This document shows, in pieces, positions 46,625-55,934 of a stretch of DNA of 64,000 nucleotides. The position numbers and the translations under genes were made by a program. Position 1 is the stretch's first letter. Each line of letters begins with the position of its first letter. Source of the DNA: Lutibacter sp. B2 (GTDB lineage: Bacteria > Bacillota > Clostridia > Peptostreptococcales > Thermotaleaceae); assembly GCA_015686845.1 (NCBI GenBank), contig JADPRS010000002.1:85644-149643 (forward strand). The letters are read 5' to 3'. Under the pieces are notes generated by a model. It ran no database searches, was not told the DNA's origin, and saw only the letters and a list, made by a program, of their open reading frames with translations.

Positions 46625-48613
46625 TTATTCTTTTTTTAAATAAAGTATTATAACAGATTTTTCTGCTATTTTTGCTCCTGGTTTTGGAAATTGATCTACG
46701 ATAATCGTATCTGGATTTTCAACAATTAATGGTTCCGTTTCATATTCTAATTCATGTTCTGTTAACACCTGCGTTGCTTGCTTCAATGTAAGATTTCTAA
46801 TCTCTGGCACGACTACATCATTCTTTTGATATTTTTCTGCTTCTTGATCATTAAACTTAGGCTCTATCTCTAAATATCTTAAAGTATCCTCTAAAATTTC
46901 ATGTGCAACTGGAGCAGCTGTAAGACTTCCAAAATGAACACCTTGTGGCTCATCTATTACAACTAAAATAGCAACCTTAGGATCATCTACAGGTGCAATT
47001 GATATAAATGAAGAATATACTTTTCCTGGTGCATATCTTCCATCTACAATTTTATCTGCAGTTCCAGTTTTTCCGCCTACTCTATATCCTGGTATATAAG
47101 CACTTTTACCAGATCCTTCTGTAACTACAGATTCCATAATGGTTCTCAATTCTTGTGATGTTTTTTCCGACAATACTTGTCGTACCATTTTAGGTTCATA
47201 TCTATGCATGACATTTCCAGAATCATCTACTAATTCTTTTACTACTCTTGGCTTCATAAGTTTCCCATTATTACCAATAGCAGAAATCGCAGTAATTAAT
47301 TGTAGTGGTGTAACTGATATTCCTTGCCCATATGATATAGTCCCTAGTTCTACAGGTCCTACACGACTTTCTTTTTGTAAAATAGCTTTCCCTTCACCAG
47401 GTAAGTCAATACCCGTCGTGTCACTAAATCCAAATGCGTCAAGATATTTATAATAAGTCGATACACCTAATCTCTGACCTACCTCAACAAACACAGGGTT
47501 ACATGAATTTTGTACTGCTTGGGTAAAAGTTTCTGCTCCATGGGGTCTATAGTATCTCCAACATTTTAACTTTTGACCTGCTACCATAATATATCCCTTA
47601 TCATAGAAAGGAGATTCTGGCGTAACAACCCCTTCTTCCAATCCTGCGGCAGAGGTAATTAACTTAAATGTAGACCCTGGTTCATAGGTATCACTAACAA
47701 TTGCATTTCTCCACATTTCATTCCATATTTTTTGTTTTCCCGCATTATCTAATGTTTCATATATACGTCGCTTATTTTCATCAATCGGTACTCTTGGATT
47801 ATTAGGATCATAATCGGGTTTTATAACCATGGATAAAATATCTCCTGTTTTTGGATCCATTACAATAGTAAATACTCTTTTAGCTTGTGTTTTTGCCAAT
47901 GCATTTTCTACTGCCTTTTCTGTAAAATGTTGAATTACTTCATCAATGGTAAGTACAACATTTAATCCATTTTCTGCTTCATAATATTTTTCAGTTCCAT
48001 AATGAAGCTGTCTTCCTGCTGCGTCTGTATTTTTAATCCATCTTCCTGGTAAACCACTTAAATATTTGTCATACTTAAGTTCCACTCCTGAAAGTCCCAT
48101 ATTATCTACAGTTGTGTGTCCAAGAACATACGCTGCAAAATTTCCAAAGGGATAATACCTACGATTATCTTCTGCAATCCATATTCCCTTTAATTTTGCT
48201 TTTCTTATAGCATCTGCTTTATCCTTATCAATCCATTTTTTCACTTTTACTAGTCCAGTATTTTTTTTAGATATTGATTTTAATACTTCTGCTTCATCCA
48301 TTTCCAGTATTTCAGCTAGTTTTTTTGATGTTTCTCCAGCTTTGTCAGACTTTACTACCTCTGCAGGCCTTGCCCAAACTGTATTCGTACTGGCACTAAT
48401 AGCTAATTCTTTTCCTTTTCTGTCATATATAGTTCCCCGTTTAGCTGGTATTGGAATATCTCTAGTCTGTTGTATATGGGCAAGTTGTTTATACTTCTCT
48501 CCCTTTACAATTTGAATCCATCCAATTCTAAAAACAAGAATAAATAATACAATACCAACTGTAAACAACAAAAAAACCAATCTTTTTTTATGTAAGATAT
48601 TAGGTGTCCCCAA
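46625..48613 (-). CDS. spoVD: Class B penicillin-binding protein SpoVD/FtsI with one PASTA domain
   Basis: Transpeptidase that partners the SEDS protein. One N-terminal membrane helix (about 10-28), a dimerisation domain, transpeptidase motifs PGSTFKLI (SxxK, about 316), SCN (about 370) and GGKTGTAD (about 519), and one C-terminal PASTA domain (about 600-662). 662 residues. The start codon is TTG after GGGGGA. One PASTA repeat fits SpoVD; a role in vegetative division is also possible. Confidence 0.92.
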   Translation of the reverse strand: MGTPNILHKKRLVFLLFTVGIVLFILVFRIGWIQIVKGEKYKQLAHIQQTRDIPIPAKRGTIYDRKGKELAISASTNTVWARPAEVVKSDKAGETSKKLAEILEMDEAEVLKSISKKNTGLVKVKKWIDKDKADAIRKAKLKGIWIAEDNRRYYPFGNFAAYVLGHTTVDNMGLSGVELKYDKYLSGLPGRWIKNTDAAGRQLHYGTEKYYEAENGLNVVLTIDEVIQHFTEKAVENALAKTQAKRVFTIVMDPKTGDILSMVIKPDYDPNNPRVPIDENKRRIYETLDNAGKQKIWNEMWRNAIVSDTYEPGSTFKLITSAAGLEEGVVTPESPFYDKGYIMVAGQKLKCWRYYRPHGAETFTQAVQNSCNPVFVEVGQRLGVSTYYKYLDAFGFSDTTGIDLPGEGKAILQKESRVGPVELGTISYGQGISVTPLQLITAISAIGNNGKLMKPRVVKELVDDSGNVMHRYEPKMVRQVLSEKTSQELRTIMESVVTEGSGKSAYIPGYRVGGKTGTADKIVDGRYAPGKVYSSFISIAPVDDPKVAILVVIDEPQGVHFGSLTAAPVAHEILEDTLRYLEIEPKFNDQEAEKYQKNDVVVPEIRNLTLKQATQVLTEHELEYETEPLIVENPDTIIVDQFPKPGAKIAEKSVIILYLKKE

Positions 48614-48651
48614 TTTAATCGTCCCCCTAACTCACAAAAGTAGAACTTGAT

Positions 48652-49134
48652 TCAGTCTACAAAATTAAATACTTTTTTGACTTTCTCTATAAAATAGTTT
48701 TCTTGATCATCAACCTTCTGTTTATTTTCACCTTCAGTTGAATTCGTGTTCATTTCATCCATATTAATCTCTAAAAACACCATTTGTTTTTTTTCTGGAT
48801 ACTGCATTCCTAATTCATTTTTAGCCCTATCTTCTATTAAGTCACTTCTTTTAACTTTTTCTAATTCTACTTTTAAATTTCCTAGATGTGACTCTATCAG
48901 TTGTATCTCTTTATTATATTTATTCACATTATACTTTAATTCCGTAAGTCTTACATATCCAAACAATATTCCAATACATAACCCTGCAATAATTAGCACT
49001 ATAAAAATAATTTGTAATTTAGGGATGCTTTTTTGTTTAACATTTCTTTTTTTATTATTTCTGTTCATTGGCTTTTTTTGTTGTTGATCCATCTCCTGAT
49101 GTTCATACTTATATTCTCTTTGTGCTACTATCAC
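48652..49134 (-). CDS. ftsL: FtsL-like division protein
   Basis: Small bitopic protein: basic cytoplasmic tail (about 1-45, many Lys and Gln), one membrane helix (about 45-65), then an extracellular leucine-zipper coiled coil (about 70-110) containing IEDRAKNELGMQYP, the FtsL/DivIC hallmark. A GTG at 49143 is possible, but the GTG at 49134 has AGGG at better spacing. Located between rsmH and spoVD, as in other dcw clusters. Confidence 0.82.
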   Translation of the reverse strand: MIVAQREYKYEHQEMDQQQKKPMNRNNKKRNVKQKSIPKLQIIFIVLIIAGLCIGILFGYVRLTELKYNVNKYNKEIQLIESHLGNLKVELEKVKRSDLIEDRAKNELGMQYPEKKQMVFLEINMDEMNTNSTEGENKQKVDDQENYFIEKVKKVFNFVD

Positions 49135-49163
49135 ATTATTCACCCTCTCTTTTGTTTAGAACT

Positions 49164-50099
49164 CTAAACCTTTTGGGCAACTCTTAATTTTGCACTCCTT
49201 GATCTTGAATTTATTTCTATTTCTTCGTCAGATGGTAATATTGGCTTTCTTGTAATTGTTTTTATCTGTGCTTTTCCATTACACATACACATAGGATATT
49301 CTATGGGACATTTACATGCAGTTGTTAGATCTTTAAAAACGTTTTTTACAATTCTATCTTCTAATGAATGAAATGTGATTATACAAATTCGTCCACCACT
49401 TTTTAATCCGTCTACAATATCTCGAATGGTTTTCTCTAAAATGCCCAATTCATTATTTACTTCAATTCTTATAGCTTGAAAAGTTCTTCTTGCAGGATGA
49501 GGCCCTTCACGTCTTGCAGCAGATGGAATTGCCTTTTTTATAATTTCGGTCAATTGTGTAGTCGTTTCAATGGGACTTTGTGCCCTTTCTTGCACGATAA
49601 ATTTTGCAATTCTCTTTGCCCAGTTATCTTCTCCATATTCTTTAATGATCCTATGTAGTTCTTTTTCATCGTATTCATTTACAACATCTTTAGCGGTTAT
49701 TCCTTTTGTTGTATCCATTCTCATATCTAATTGTGCCTCATACTTATACGAAAAACCTCTTTTTCCCTCATCAAGTTGATAAGAGGATACCCCTAAATCT
49801 AAAATCATACCATCTATTTTCTCTATCCCATGTTTAGAAAGGACCTGATTAATATTAGAAAAGTTATTGTGTTCAAAAATTTTATGATTATTATATATTT
49901 CTAATCTTTCTTTTGCCGCACCTAGGGCTACTATATCTTGATCAATTCCAATTAATGTTCCTTCCGTAGATAAACTTTCACATATTTGAGAAGAATGCCC
50001 TCCCCCACCTAATGTTCCATCCACATAAATTCCATTTGGTTTTATGTCAAGATTTTCAATCGTTTCTTTCAGCAACACAGAAACATGTTCAAATTTCAA
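49164..50099 (-). CDS. rsmH: 16S rRNA m4C1402 methyltransferase RsmH (MraW)
   Basis: Methylates N4 of C1402 in 16S r[16 protein letters not shown] at the N-terminus, SAM motif [11 protein letters not shown] (about 26-36), [13 protein letters not shown] (about 100-112) and [15 protein letters not shown] (about 245-259) are intact. 311 residues. Second gene of the dcw operon. Confidence 0.97.
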   Translation of the reverse strand: MKFEHVSVLLKETIENLDIKPNGIYVDGTLGGGGHSSQICESLSTEGTLIGIDQDIVALGAAKERLEIYNNHKIFEHNNFSNINQVLSKHGIEKIDGMILDLGVSSYQLDEGKRGFSYKYEAQLDMRMDTTKGITAKDVVNEYDEKELHRIIKEYGEDNWAKRIAKFIVQERAQSPIETTTQLTEIIKKAIPSAARREGPHPARRTFQAIRIEVNNELGILEKTIRDIVDGLKSGGRICIITFHSLEDRIVKNVFKDLTTACKCPIEYPMCMCNGKAQIKTITRKPILPSDEEIEINSRSRSAKLRVAQKV

Positions 50100-50157
50100 A
50101 ATACCACCTGCTTTCTCAATTATAAAAATTAGTATTTACTTTTTTACCTCTAACTAT

Positions 50158-50589
50158 TTAAATTCCTAGTTCAACCATTTTTTCAGCAATATCGTCATAA
50201 CTCAAATCAGCAGTTTCATTGTAATCGTCCCACTCTTCCTTGCTCCAAATTTCTACTCTAGTAGATACGCCAATGGTCACAACTTCCTTATCTACCTTGG
50301 CATGCTTTTTAAAATTTGGTGCAATGGTAATCCTACCTTGCTTGTCAAGTTCACACTCTGCTGCTCCTGAAAAAAACAACCTAACAAAAGCCCTAGCATT
50401 TCTACTTGTTAAGGGGAGTTGCTTAAGCTTTTCTTCAAAGCGCTTCCATTCAGTTTTGGGGTACACAAATAAACAGTTATCTAATCCCTTCGTTACAATA
50501 AATCTTTCGCCTAATTCTTCTCTGAATTTAGAAGGAATGATCATTCTACCTTTCGCGTCAATCGTATGAGAATATTCTCCTATAAACAT
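50158..50589 (-). CDS. mraZ: Transcriptional regulator MraZ
   Basis: Double AbrB-like DNA-binding protein that represses its own dcw operon in studied bacteria. Two halves: [20 protein letters not shown] (4-23) and [19 protein letters not shown] (about 84-102). The open frame extends 30 codons upstream, but the ATG at 50589 has GGAGG six bases before it and gives the standard 143 residues. Three GTGG repeats at 10-base spacing lie upstream as its probable operator. Confidence 0.96.
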   Translation of the reverse strand: MFIGEYSHTIDAKGRMIIPSKFREELGERFIVTKGLDNCLFVYPKTEWKRFEEKLKQLPLTSRNARAFVRLFFSGAAECELDKQGRITIAPNFKKHAKVDKEVVTIGVSTRVEIWSKEEWDDYNETADLSYDDIAEKMVELGI

Positions 50590-50617
50590 ACGCACCCTCC
50601 ATCTTTGGGAAATCGCT

Positions 50618-50642
50618 CCACACCTCACCACTTTTTGCCACT
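50618..50642 (-). promoter_or_regulatory. MraZ operator: three GTGG repeats, 10-base period
   Basis: On the minus strand AGTGG, AGTGG and TGTGG begin exactly 10 bases apart (CCACT 50638-50642, CCACT 50628-50632, CCACA 50618-50622), 8 bases downstream of the -10 box. Known MraZ sites are direct repeats with GTG or TGG cores. Confidence 0.7.
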
Positions 50643-50650
50643 TTTTATTA

Positions 50651-50679
50651 ATTCTATCACAAACAATAAAATCCTTCAA
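50651..50679 (-). promoter_or_regulatory. Sigma-A promoter of mraZ
   Basis: TTGAAG (50674-50679), 17-base spacer, TAGAAT (50651-50656). Confidence 0.7.
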
Positions 50680-50706
50680 AATAAAATATTTTCCATATGA
50701 AATTTT

Positions 50707-50765
50707 GAGGATAAAAAAATCTTACTTTTAAAAAAAAAATTTAAAAGTAAGATTTTTTTATCCTC
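50707..50765 (-). terminator. Very long terminator after the Spo0E-like gene
   Basis: Perfect 26-base inverted repeat (50707-50732 and 50740-50765) with a 7-base loop, starting 2 bases past the stop at 50768; a T-rich arm is present on both strands. Confidence 0.9.
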
Positions 50766-50767
50766 AT

Positions 50768-50926
50768 TTACGCTTTAATGGAATTATTTTCAATTTGTTT
50801 ATTATAAAAACTAATAATTAACTGGTCTAATGCCGTACTCACCTTGTAAATTTCATTATAACTATAACCACCTTTTATAAGATGATACAACTGTTCTCTT
50901 AAAACTTCAATATCCCTTTTCCCCAT
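50768..50926 (-). CDS. Spo0E-family aspartyl-phosphate phosphatase (small ORF)
   Basis: A 52-residue protein starting MGKRDIEVLREQLYHLI and containing YKVSTALDQLIISFY (about 28-42). This is the Spo0E-family pattern: a helical hairpin with an S-x-x-LD-x-LI core (SQELD in Bacillus, STALD here). Bacillus Spo0E dephosphorylates Spo0A~P and so restrains sporulation. GGGGTG lies five bases before the ATG. It has a near-perfect promoter (TTGACA-N17-TATCAT) and its own strong terminator. Assignment rests on the motif and size; the target is inferred. Confidence 0.78.
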   Translation of the reverse strand: MGKRDIEVLREQLYHLIKGGYSYNEIYKVSTALDQLIISFYNKQIENNSIKA

Positions 50927-50972
50927 TCTTACACCCCATCTTTTCATAATATTATCTCGATTCCCTTATTTC

Positions 50973-50987
50973 GTGGTAAAAAGTGGT
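50973..50987. promoter_or_regulatory. MraZ-type repeat pair at the Spo0E-like promoter
   Basis: GTGGTAAAAAGTGGT on the plus strand: two GTGGT units 10 bases apart, 8 bases downstream of the -10 box of the Spo0E-like gene, in opposite orientation to the repeats at mraZ. Confidence 0.5.
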
Positions 50988-50995
50988 ATAGCATC

Positions 50996-51024
50996 ATGAT
51001 ATTTTAAATTACAATATCTGTCAA
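50996..51024 (-). promoter_or_regulatory. Sigma-A promoter of the Spo0E-like gene
   Basis: TTGACA (51019-51024), 17-base spacer, TATCAT (50996-51001); the 70 bases to the ATG contain the GTGGT pair. Confidence 0.8.
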
Positions 51025-51123
51025 TCATAATATATAACAATTTCGTTATATATTCATTACATTTTCTTATCTTTCTATGTATTCCTACAGTATACGTATT
51101 TTTACTACTATATTTGAATAAAT

Positions 51124-51855
51124 TTACTTTTCACTTTTTCTTCTTCCAATAAAAATCAACACCACTGCACCCACAAAAATTGTAAGGCTTATTAACTGTG
51201 CTACTCTAAAAGAACCTAGCATAAGACTATCTGTTCTTAATCCTTCTATAAAAAAGCGTGCAAAAGAATACAATGCCCCATATAGCAAAAATAATTCTCC
51301 TTCAAATTTTTTATATTTGTCGAACCAAATAAGAAAACAAAAAACCAAAAAGTTCCAAAAGGATTCATATAAGAAAGTTGGATGTACCTTTACTCCGTCG
51401 ATCATAATCCCCCAAGGTAAATCAGTTGGCCCTCCATACGCTTCCTGATTAATAAAATTCCCCCATCTTCCAATTGCCTGCCCTAAAATAATACTCGGTG
51501 CACAAATATCTGCAATCTTTTTAAAAGAAATTTTATTATATCTACACAACAAATAAGAAACAAACACGCCTCCAATGATCCCTCCATGAATTGCTAATCC
51601 GCCTTGTCTCATATTGATCATTTTAAAAATATCCCCTGCATAATAATTCCAATTGAAAATAACATAATAGGTTCTTGCTCCAATAATCGCTGCAGGTATT
51701 GCCAATAAAAGTATATCTAAAATTTTATCTTCTTTAATACCTACTTTTCCCGCTCTTTTTATAGCTATCATTGTGCCTAACAAAATCCCTATAGAAATTA
51801 AAATACCATACCATCTAATCGGTAATCCAAATAAATTAAAAGCAACTGGATTCAT
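51124..51855 (-). CDS. lgt: Prolipoprotein diacylglyceryl transferase
   Basis: Transfers diacylglycerol from phosphatidylglycerol to the lipobox Cys of prolipoproteins; LspA (13062) then cleaves them. Seven hydrophobic segments; GGLAIHGGIIGG (about 85-96), the family signature GQAIGRWGNFINQEAYG (about 124-140) and ARFFIEGLRTDSL (about 205) are complete. 243 residues. AGGTGG lies six bases before the ATG. Confidence 0.96.
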   Translation of the reverse strand: MNPVAFNLFGLPIRWYGILISIGILLGTMIAIKRAGKVGIKEDKILDILLLAIPAAIIGARTYYVIFNWNYYAGDIFKMINMRQGGLAIHGGIIGGVFVSYLLCRYNKISFKKIADICAPSIILGQAIGRWGNFINQEAYGGPTDLPWGIMIDGVKVHPTFLYESFWNFLVFCFLIWFDKYKKFEGELFLLYGALYSFARFFIEGLRTDSLMLGSFRVAQLISLTIFVGAVVLIFIGRRKSEK

Positions 51856-51881
51856 AATAAACCACCTCTCTTAAAATGATT

Positions 51882-51908
51882 TAGGTTGTCAGAAATTCTG
51901 ACAACCTA
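51882..51908 (-). terminator. Stem-loop between the M16 pair and lgt
   Basis: Thirteen-base perfect arms TAGGTTGTCAGAA/TTCTGACAACCTA around one base. The T-tract is short, so it may be a partial terminator. Confidence 0.6.
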
Positions 51909-51946
51909 TACAAACATTATAATAAATTTTATGATTTTTAGCAAAT

Positions 51947-53236
51947 TTACTTAGGGCTAATGATTGATATCACACTATTTTCTTCATTAAAATGGTCATT
52001 CAATCTTTTTTGAATATCCTCGAATTTAATATTTTTTAATTCGTCCGTATACTCAAAAATATTAATTCCTTTAAAATAATAGGATACAAAAGTTGTTGCA
52101 ATATATTCTATAGAATTATAGTAACTTAAGTGTTTTCCAATAAGCTTCTTTTTAACTCTTTCAAAATCACTATTATCTAAATTATTTTCTTTTACATTTT
52201 TAATATATTCTAACACTCTCTCTAAAACCAATTTAGGATTCTTTGATTCTCCACCCATCATAGAATATCCATAGTTTAACTCTCCTGTATACTCACTTGA
52301 GAAAGTATCATTAATCAATCCTTCCTCATAAAGGGTACTATATAAATCTGAGCTTCTTGAAAATAACATACCTAAAATGATTTTTGTACAAATCTCTTTT
52401 TTAAGTACTTCCTTTGCATCCGTACTATTATCTGTATCCTTAAAAGCTATATTAAACAAAGGAATAGATACATCTAAATTTTCTTCTACCACTTTTTGTG
52501 CTATTTGATTGGGCTCTTCAGGATAAATTCTAACGATTTCTCCCCTATTTTTCTTAGTAACTTCTTTTAAATTATTCTCTATAACTTCAAAAACTTTATC
52601 CTCTTCTAAATCTCCAACTACAAAAACAATCATATTACTAAGATCATAAAAAGTTTTATAACATTTATATAAATCTTCTTTCGTTATTTTATTGATGCTA
52701 TCCACAGTTCCAGCTATATCAATTTTAACTGGATGTTCCTTATACATAGCCTTCAAAGAATTAAAAAATACTTTCCAATCTGGATTATCATCATACATTT
52801 TTATTTCCTGGGCAATAATTCCTTTTTCTTTTTCTACGTTTTCTTCTGTAAAATATGGACTCTGAACAAATTTTACTAATAACTCTAAATTTTCATAAAA
52901 TCTATCCGTACATGAAAAAAGATAACAAGTAGACGTAAAATTTGTATAAGCATTTACATTTGAGCCTAATTCTGAAAATTTATCAAAGATACTTCCCTCT
53001 TCTTCTTCAAATAATTTATGCTCAAGAAAATGTGCAATTCCATCAGGAACGATTGTATCATGATTATCTTTAGGTGCAATAAAGCGACTATCATTAGAAC
53101 CATATTTCGTTGCAAATATGGCATATTGCTTACTATAACCTTCCTTTGGCATATAAAATATTTCTAATCCGTTATCTAATTTTTTTTGTATTATTTTTTC
53201 TCCCAATAATTTACTTTCTATTATTTTACTTTTCAT
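51947..53236 (-). CDS. M16 zinc peptidase, active member of the pair (YmfH type)
   Basis: Insulinase/processing-peptidase-like protease. The inverted zinc motif is intact: HFLEH (about 66-70) with the downstream third ligand in EKGIIAQEIKMYDD (about 140-153). The C-terminal M16 domain follows (about 175-420). In Bacillus the YmfF/YmfH pair is linked to 5-aminopentanol modification of EF-P. Start at the ATG at 53236 because GGAGGG lies eight bases upstream; it overlaps the end of the ymfF-type gene by 11 bases, so the pair is translationally coupled. Confidence 0.87.
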   Translation of the reverse strand: MKSKIIESKLLGEKIIQKKLDNGLEIFYMPKEGYSKQYAIFATKYGSNDSRFIAPKDNHDTIVPDGIAHFLEHKLFEEEEGSIFDKFSELGSNVNAYTNFTSTCYLFSCTDRFYENLELLVKFVQSPYFTEENVEKEKGIIAQEIKMYDDNPDWKVFFNSLKAMYKEHPVKIDIAGTVDSINKITKEDLYKCYKTFYDLSNMIVFVVGDLEEDKVFEVIENNLKEVTKKNRGEIVRIYPEEPNQIAQKVVEENLDVSIPLFNIAFKDTDNSTDAKEVLKKEICTKIILGMLFSRSSDLYSTLYEEGLINDTFSSEYTGELNYGYSMMGGESKNPKLVLERVLEYIKNVKENNLDNSDFERVKKKLIGKHLSYYNSIEYIATTFVSYYFKGINIFEYTDELKNIKFEDIQKRLNDHFNEENSVISIISPK

Positions 53237-54515
53237 AGGTTCTTCCCTCCTCTTCATTGTTAAGGAAGTATATTGTATCTAGTTTTATATTTTGTGCAAC
53301 CTGTACGATTTCTTCTTTTGTTACTTTCCTGATTTTTTCAATTATTTTTTCTAATGAATCTTCATTCTTACAAATGGATTGCGTATAATAAAAATCAGAC
53401 AACGTACCTGCACTATCTGACATAGATCGGATAGAAGTAATAATGGAATTTTGAGCACCCATTAGATCCTCCTCACTAAAGTTCCCTTTTTTCATATCTT
53501 CAACTTCTTTACCTATTAAAGAAACGGCTTTATCATAGTTTTCAAATTCTACCCCTGCTGCAATCATCATTAATGACTTAAACTTTTGTAATCGAGAGAA
53601 AACATAATAACATAAACTTTCTTTTTCCCTTACATTTTTAAATAATTTAGAATTTGCTCCTCCACCTAATATATTTGAACATACGATCAAAGCATTATAA
53701 AGTTTATCTTCATAAGGAATATTTGTCCTATATCCTAAGGTTAATTTTCCTTGATTAATATCCATAACTTCTTTTATTATGGTTACTTTATCTGCATCTT
53801 GAATTTGTTCTCGTTTTATATCTACAATATGGTCCATATTAAATTTCAAATTTTCTTTTATTAAACCTTCGATCAAACGCTCATCAATATCTCCTACTAC
53901 AGAAATATCTACACTTGAAGTGCTCATCACATTTTTATAGTGCTCATATAAAGCCTTGCTTGTGATAGCATTTACATCATCAATATTCCCATACTCATAC
54001 AATGCATAAGGCTCCCCTTGACACATTTCTTCAATACACCTTCCGTATGCAAAACTCATTTTATCATTTTTTCTTCCTTCAATTCTCTCAATAAGATTCT
54101 TTTTTTCTTGAACAACATAATTTTCATCAAATTGATGATTCAGTATATAAGGATTATTTATAAAATCATTTATAATATATAACCCTTTTTTCATAACATT
54201 TTCTTCATCAACATATCGATCATTCACCAATTGAATGGCAAATCTAATAATATTTTTCTCCCCTTTTTTAACTGCATCGCAAACAAATCCTGCTCCATAT
54301 AATCCTTCTAATTCCTTTGAAAGTTCCATAGTTGTAGGAAAATTCTTACTTCCTCTAGACAATACCATTGAAAGCAGTGCATTCTTTGTAACCTCATCTT
54401 TGCTCAGTGGTCTTTTTATATATACATTGATCATATTTGTTTTGAATTTATCTGTTTTAATGACATGTAAATTTATATTTTTATCAATTTCAACAGTTTT
54501 ATATTTTTTCAACAC
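53226..54515 (-). CDS. M16-like protein lacking zinc ligands (YmfF type)
   Basis: 429-residue partner of the peptidase downstream. It has the M16 fold, but the zinc motif is missing: where HxxEH is expected the sequence reads LSMVLSRGSKNFPTTMELSK (about 47-66). Such inactive subunits form heterodimers with an active one. The start codon is TTG, ten bases after GGAGG. Confidence 0.85.
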   Translation of the reverse strand: MLKKYKTVEIDKNINLHVIKTDKFKTNMINVYIKRPLSKDEVTKNALLSMVLSRGSKNFPTTMELSKELEGLYGAGFVCDAVKKGEKNIIRFAIQLVNDRYVDEENVMKKGLYIINDFINNPYILNHQFDENYVVQEKKNLIERIEGRKNDKMSFAYGRCIEEMCQGEPYALYEYGNIDDVNAITSKALYEHYKNVMSTSSVDISVVGDIDERLIEGLIKENLKFNMDHIVDIKREQIQDADKVTIIKEVMDINQGKLTLGYRTNIPYEDKLYNALIVCSNILGGGANSKLFKNVREKESLCYYVFSRLQKFKSLMMIAAGVEFENYDKAVSLIGKEVEDMKKGNFSEEDLMGAQNSIITSIRSMSDSAGTLSDFYYTQSICKNEDSLEKIIEKIRKVTKEEIVQVAQNIKLDTIYFLNNEEEGRTYEK

Positions 54516-54611
54516 ATTTTAGCCTCCTTTATTTTTCTCTAACTTATTTATACCCTAAAAATGAGTTATTGTCACTATCTAGGGTGTATAAATTTACCCA
54601 TAATATCCATA

Positions 54612-55799
54612 TTAATTACTACTACTCCATATTTTTACATTCATAGATCTAATTTTAAACTCCAACGTTTCTATTAACAAATCATCTTCTCCCCAACCTT
54701 TAATATAGCAAACATCAATTCCCTCCATGTTTTTTGTATGTTCTACAATTTTTTTTATAATATATTGGTTTTTAATAGTATCTACAATATCTCCAGTATT
54801 TACAATAAAAAATTTTTCAACCCCATAACTTTGTAATTGTTCTAAAAAATTTTTCACCTGTAATTCATTTAGATATGTATTTGCATATAATATTTTTCTT
54901 TCTTCAAACTCATTCTCTTTTAATTTTAATTTAATATGATCTATAACGATCTTTTCTTGCTTCATATTCTTGAGTAGATTATCTTTATCAGATCCTTCTT
55001 TAAATGCCTCACCCAATAGAATGATTCCTATTTTTTCTTTATCAATACCTTCTTTTCTATTTATAATTCTTCTAACTATGCTATTTTCTATATTTTTGTT
55101 ATTCCAAAGAGGATCACAAAATTCAAATTCTATTTCCTTTAAATGTGTTTTTTTTAATGTAATATCATTTACAATACGATGATATACCTTAGACTCTGTT
55201 AACGTAACAGGTACAACAATAATTCTTTTATAATTATTCTTCACTATTTTTTTATCTATTACATCTTGATAATATAGTTTATTATTTGCATATCCTAAAA
55301 AAATATCATACCCTTCATCTAACCTATTGGATAACTTCAAATAAATATTATTACACATTTCCTCATATCCACTATTACCCATCTCTTCATATGTTCTCTT
55401 CACCTTATATAAATGAAAGGGTGTAGTAAAAATGTATTTATACATTTTATCTTTTTCTATATTTTTCAACAAAATAGACAAATCATATTTTGCTGGTTCC
55501 CCTTCAAAAACCAACAATACAGCCGTATTTTTTTTAGGTTCAAAACTTTTTTGCAAATCAGTATGATCGCTTTTATATTCAAAATAAAATAAACTATAAC
55601 TCGTAACAGACATTCCAACAACGATACTTACTAAAATGATCCCTATGCTTTTCATATTCATTTTTTTAATATTTTTTATTAAAAGATATATAAATATTGT
55701 AAAGACAATGGTAATATATCTTTCGATCATTCCAAAAGATACCATATAAATGATTAAAAAAACGCCAAAAATAAAGGAGAATAATATTTTTAAAAACAT
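54612..55799 (-). CDS. Membrane-anchored ferrochelatase-like protein, function unknown
   Basis: Not assigned to a named family with certainty. The N-terminus has two or three membrane segments (about 3-25, 28-40, 50-70). The soluble part (about 90-395) reads like a ferrochelatase/CbiK fold: AVLLVFEGEPAKYD (compare the VLLVNLGTP start of HemH), YDIFLGYANNKLYYQDVID (compare the GMKHWEP region) and RIIVVPVTLTESKVYHRI. The catalytic His expected near the last segment is not at the usual place. Start at the ATG at 55799, eleven bases after AGGAGG; an upstream GTG overlaps that site. Confidence 0.6.
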   Translation of the reverse strand: MFLKILFSFIFGVFLIIYMVSFGMIERYITIVFTIFIYLLIKNIKKMNMKSIGIILVSIVVGMSVTSYSLFYFEYKSDHTDLQKSFEPKKNTAVLLVFEGEPAKYDLSILLKNIEKDKMYKYIFTTPFHLYKVKRTYEEMGNSGYEEMCNNIYLKLSNRLDEGYDIFLGYANNKLYYQDVIDKKIVKNNYKRIIVVPVTLTESKVYHRIVNDITLKKTHLKEIEFEFCDPLWNNKNIENSIVRRIINRKEGIDKEKIGIILLGEAFKEGSDKDNLLKNMKQEKIVIDHIKLKLKENEFEERKILYANTYLNELQVKNFLEQLQSYGVEKFFIVNTGDIVDTIKNQYIIKKIVEHTKNMEGIDVCYIKGWGEDDLLIETLEFKIRSMNVKIWSSSN

Positions 55800-55861
55800 A
55801 AACCCATGCACCTCCTCTTCTATTGTATTTTATAAGATAAATGAATATGAGTTTAAAATCG

Positions 55862-55890
55862 TTGAACTACAAGATTATATAGGTTATAAT
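55862..55890 (+). promoter_or_regulatory. Sigma-A promoter of ychF
   Basis: TTGAAC (55862-55867), 17-base spacer, TATAAT (55885-55890), 44 bases before the ATG. Confidence 0.85.
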
Positions 55891-55934
55891 CTAATTTGTA
55901 TGAATAGACAAACGTTTGAAAGGAAGATTAATAA

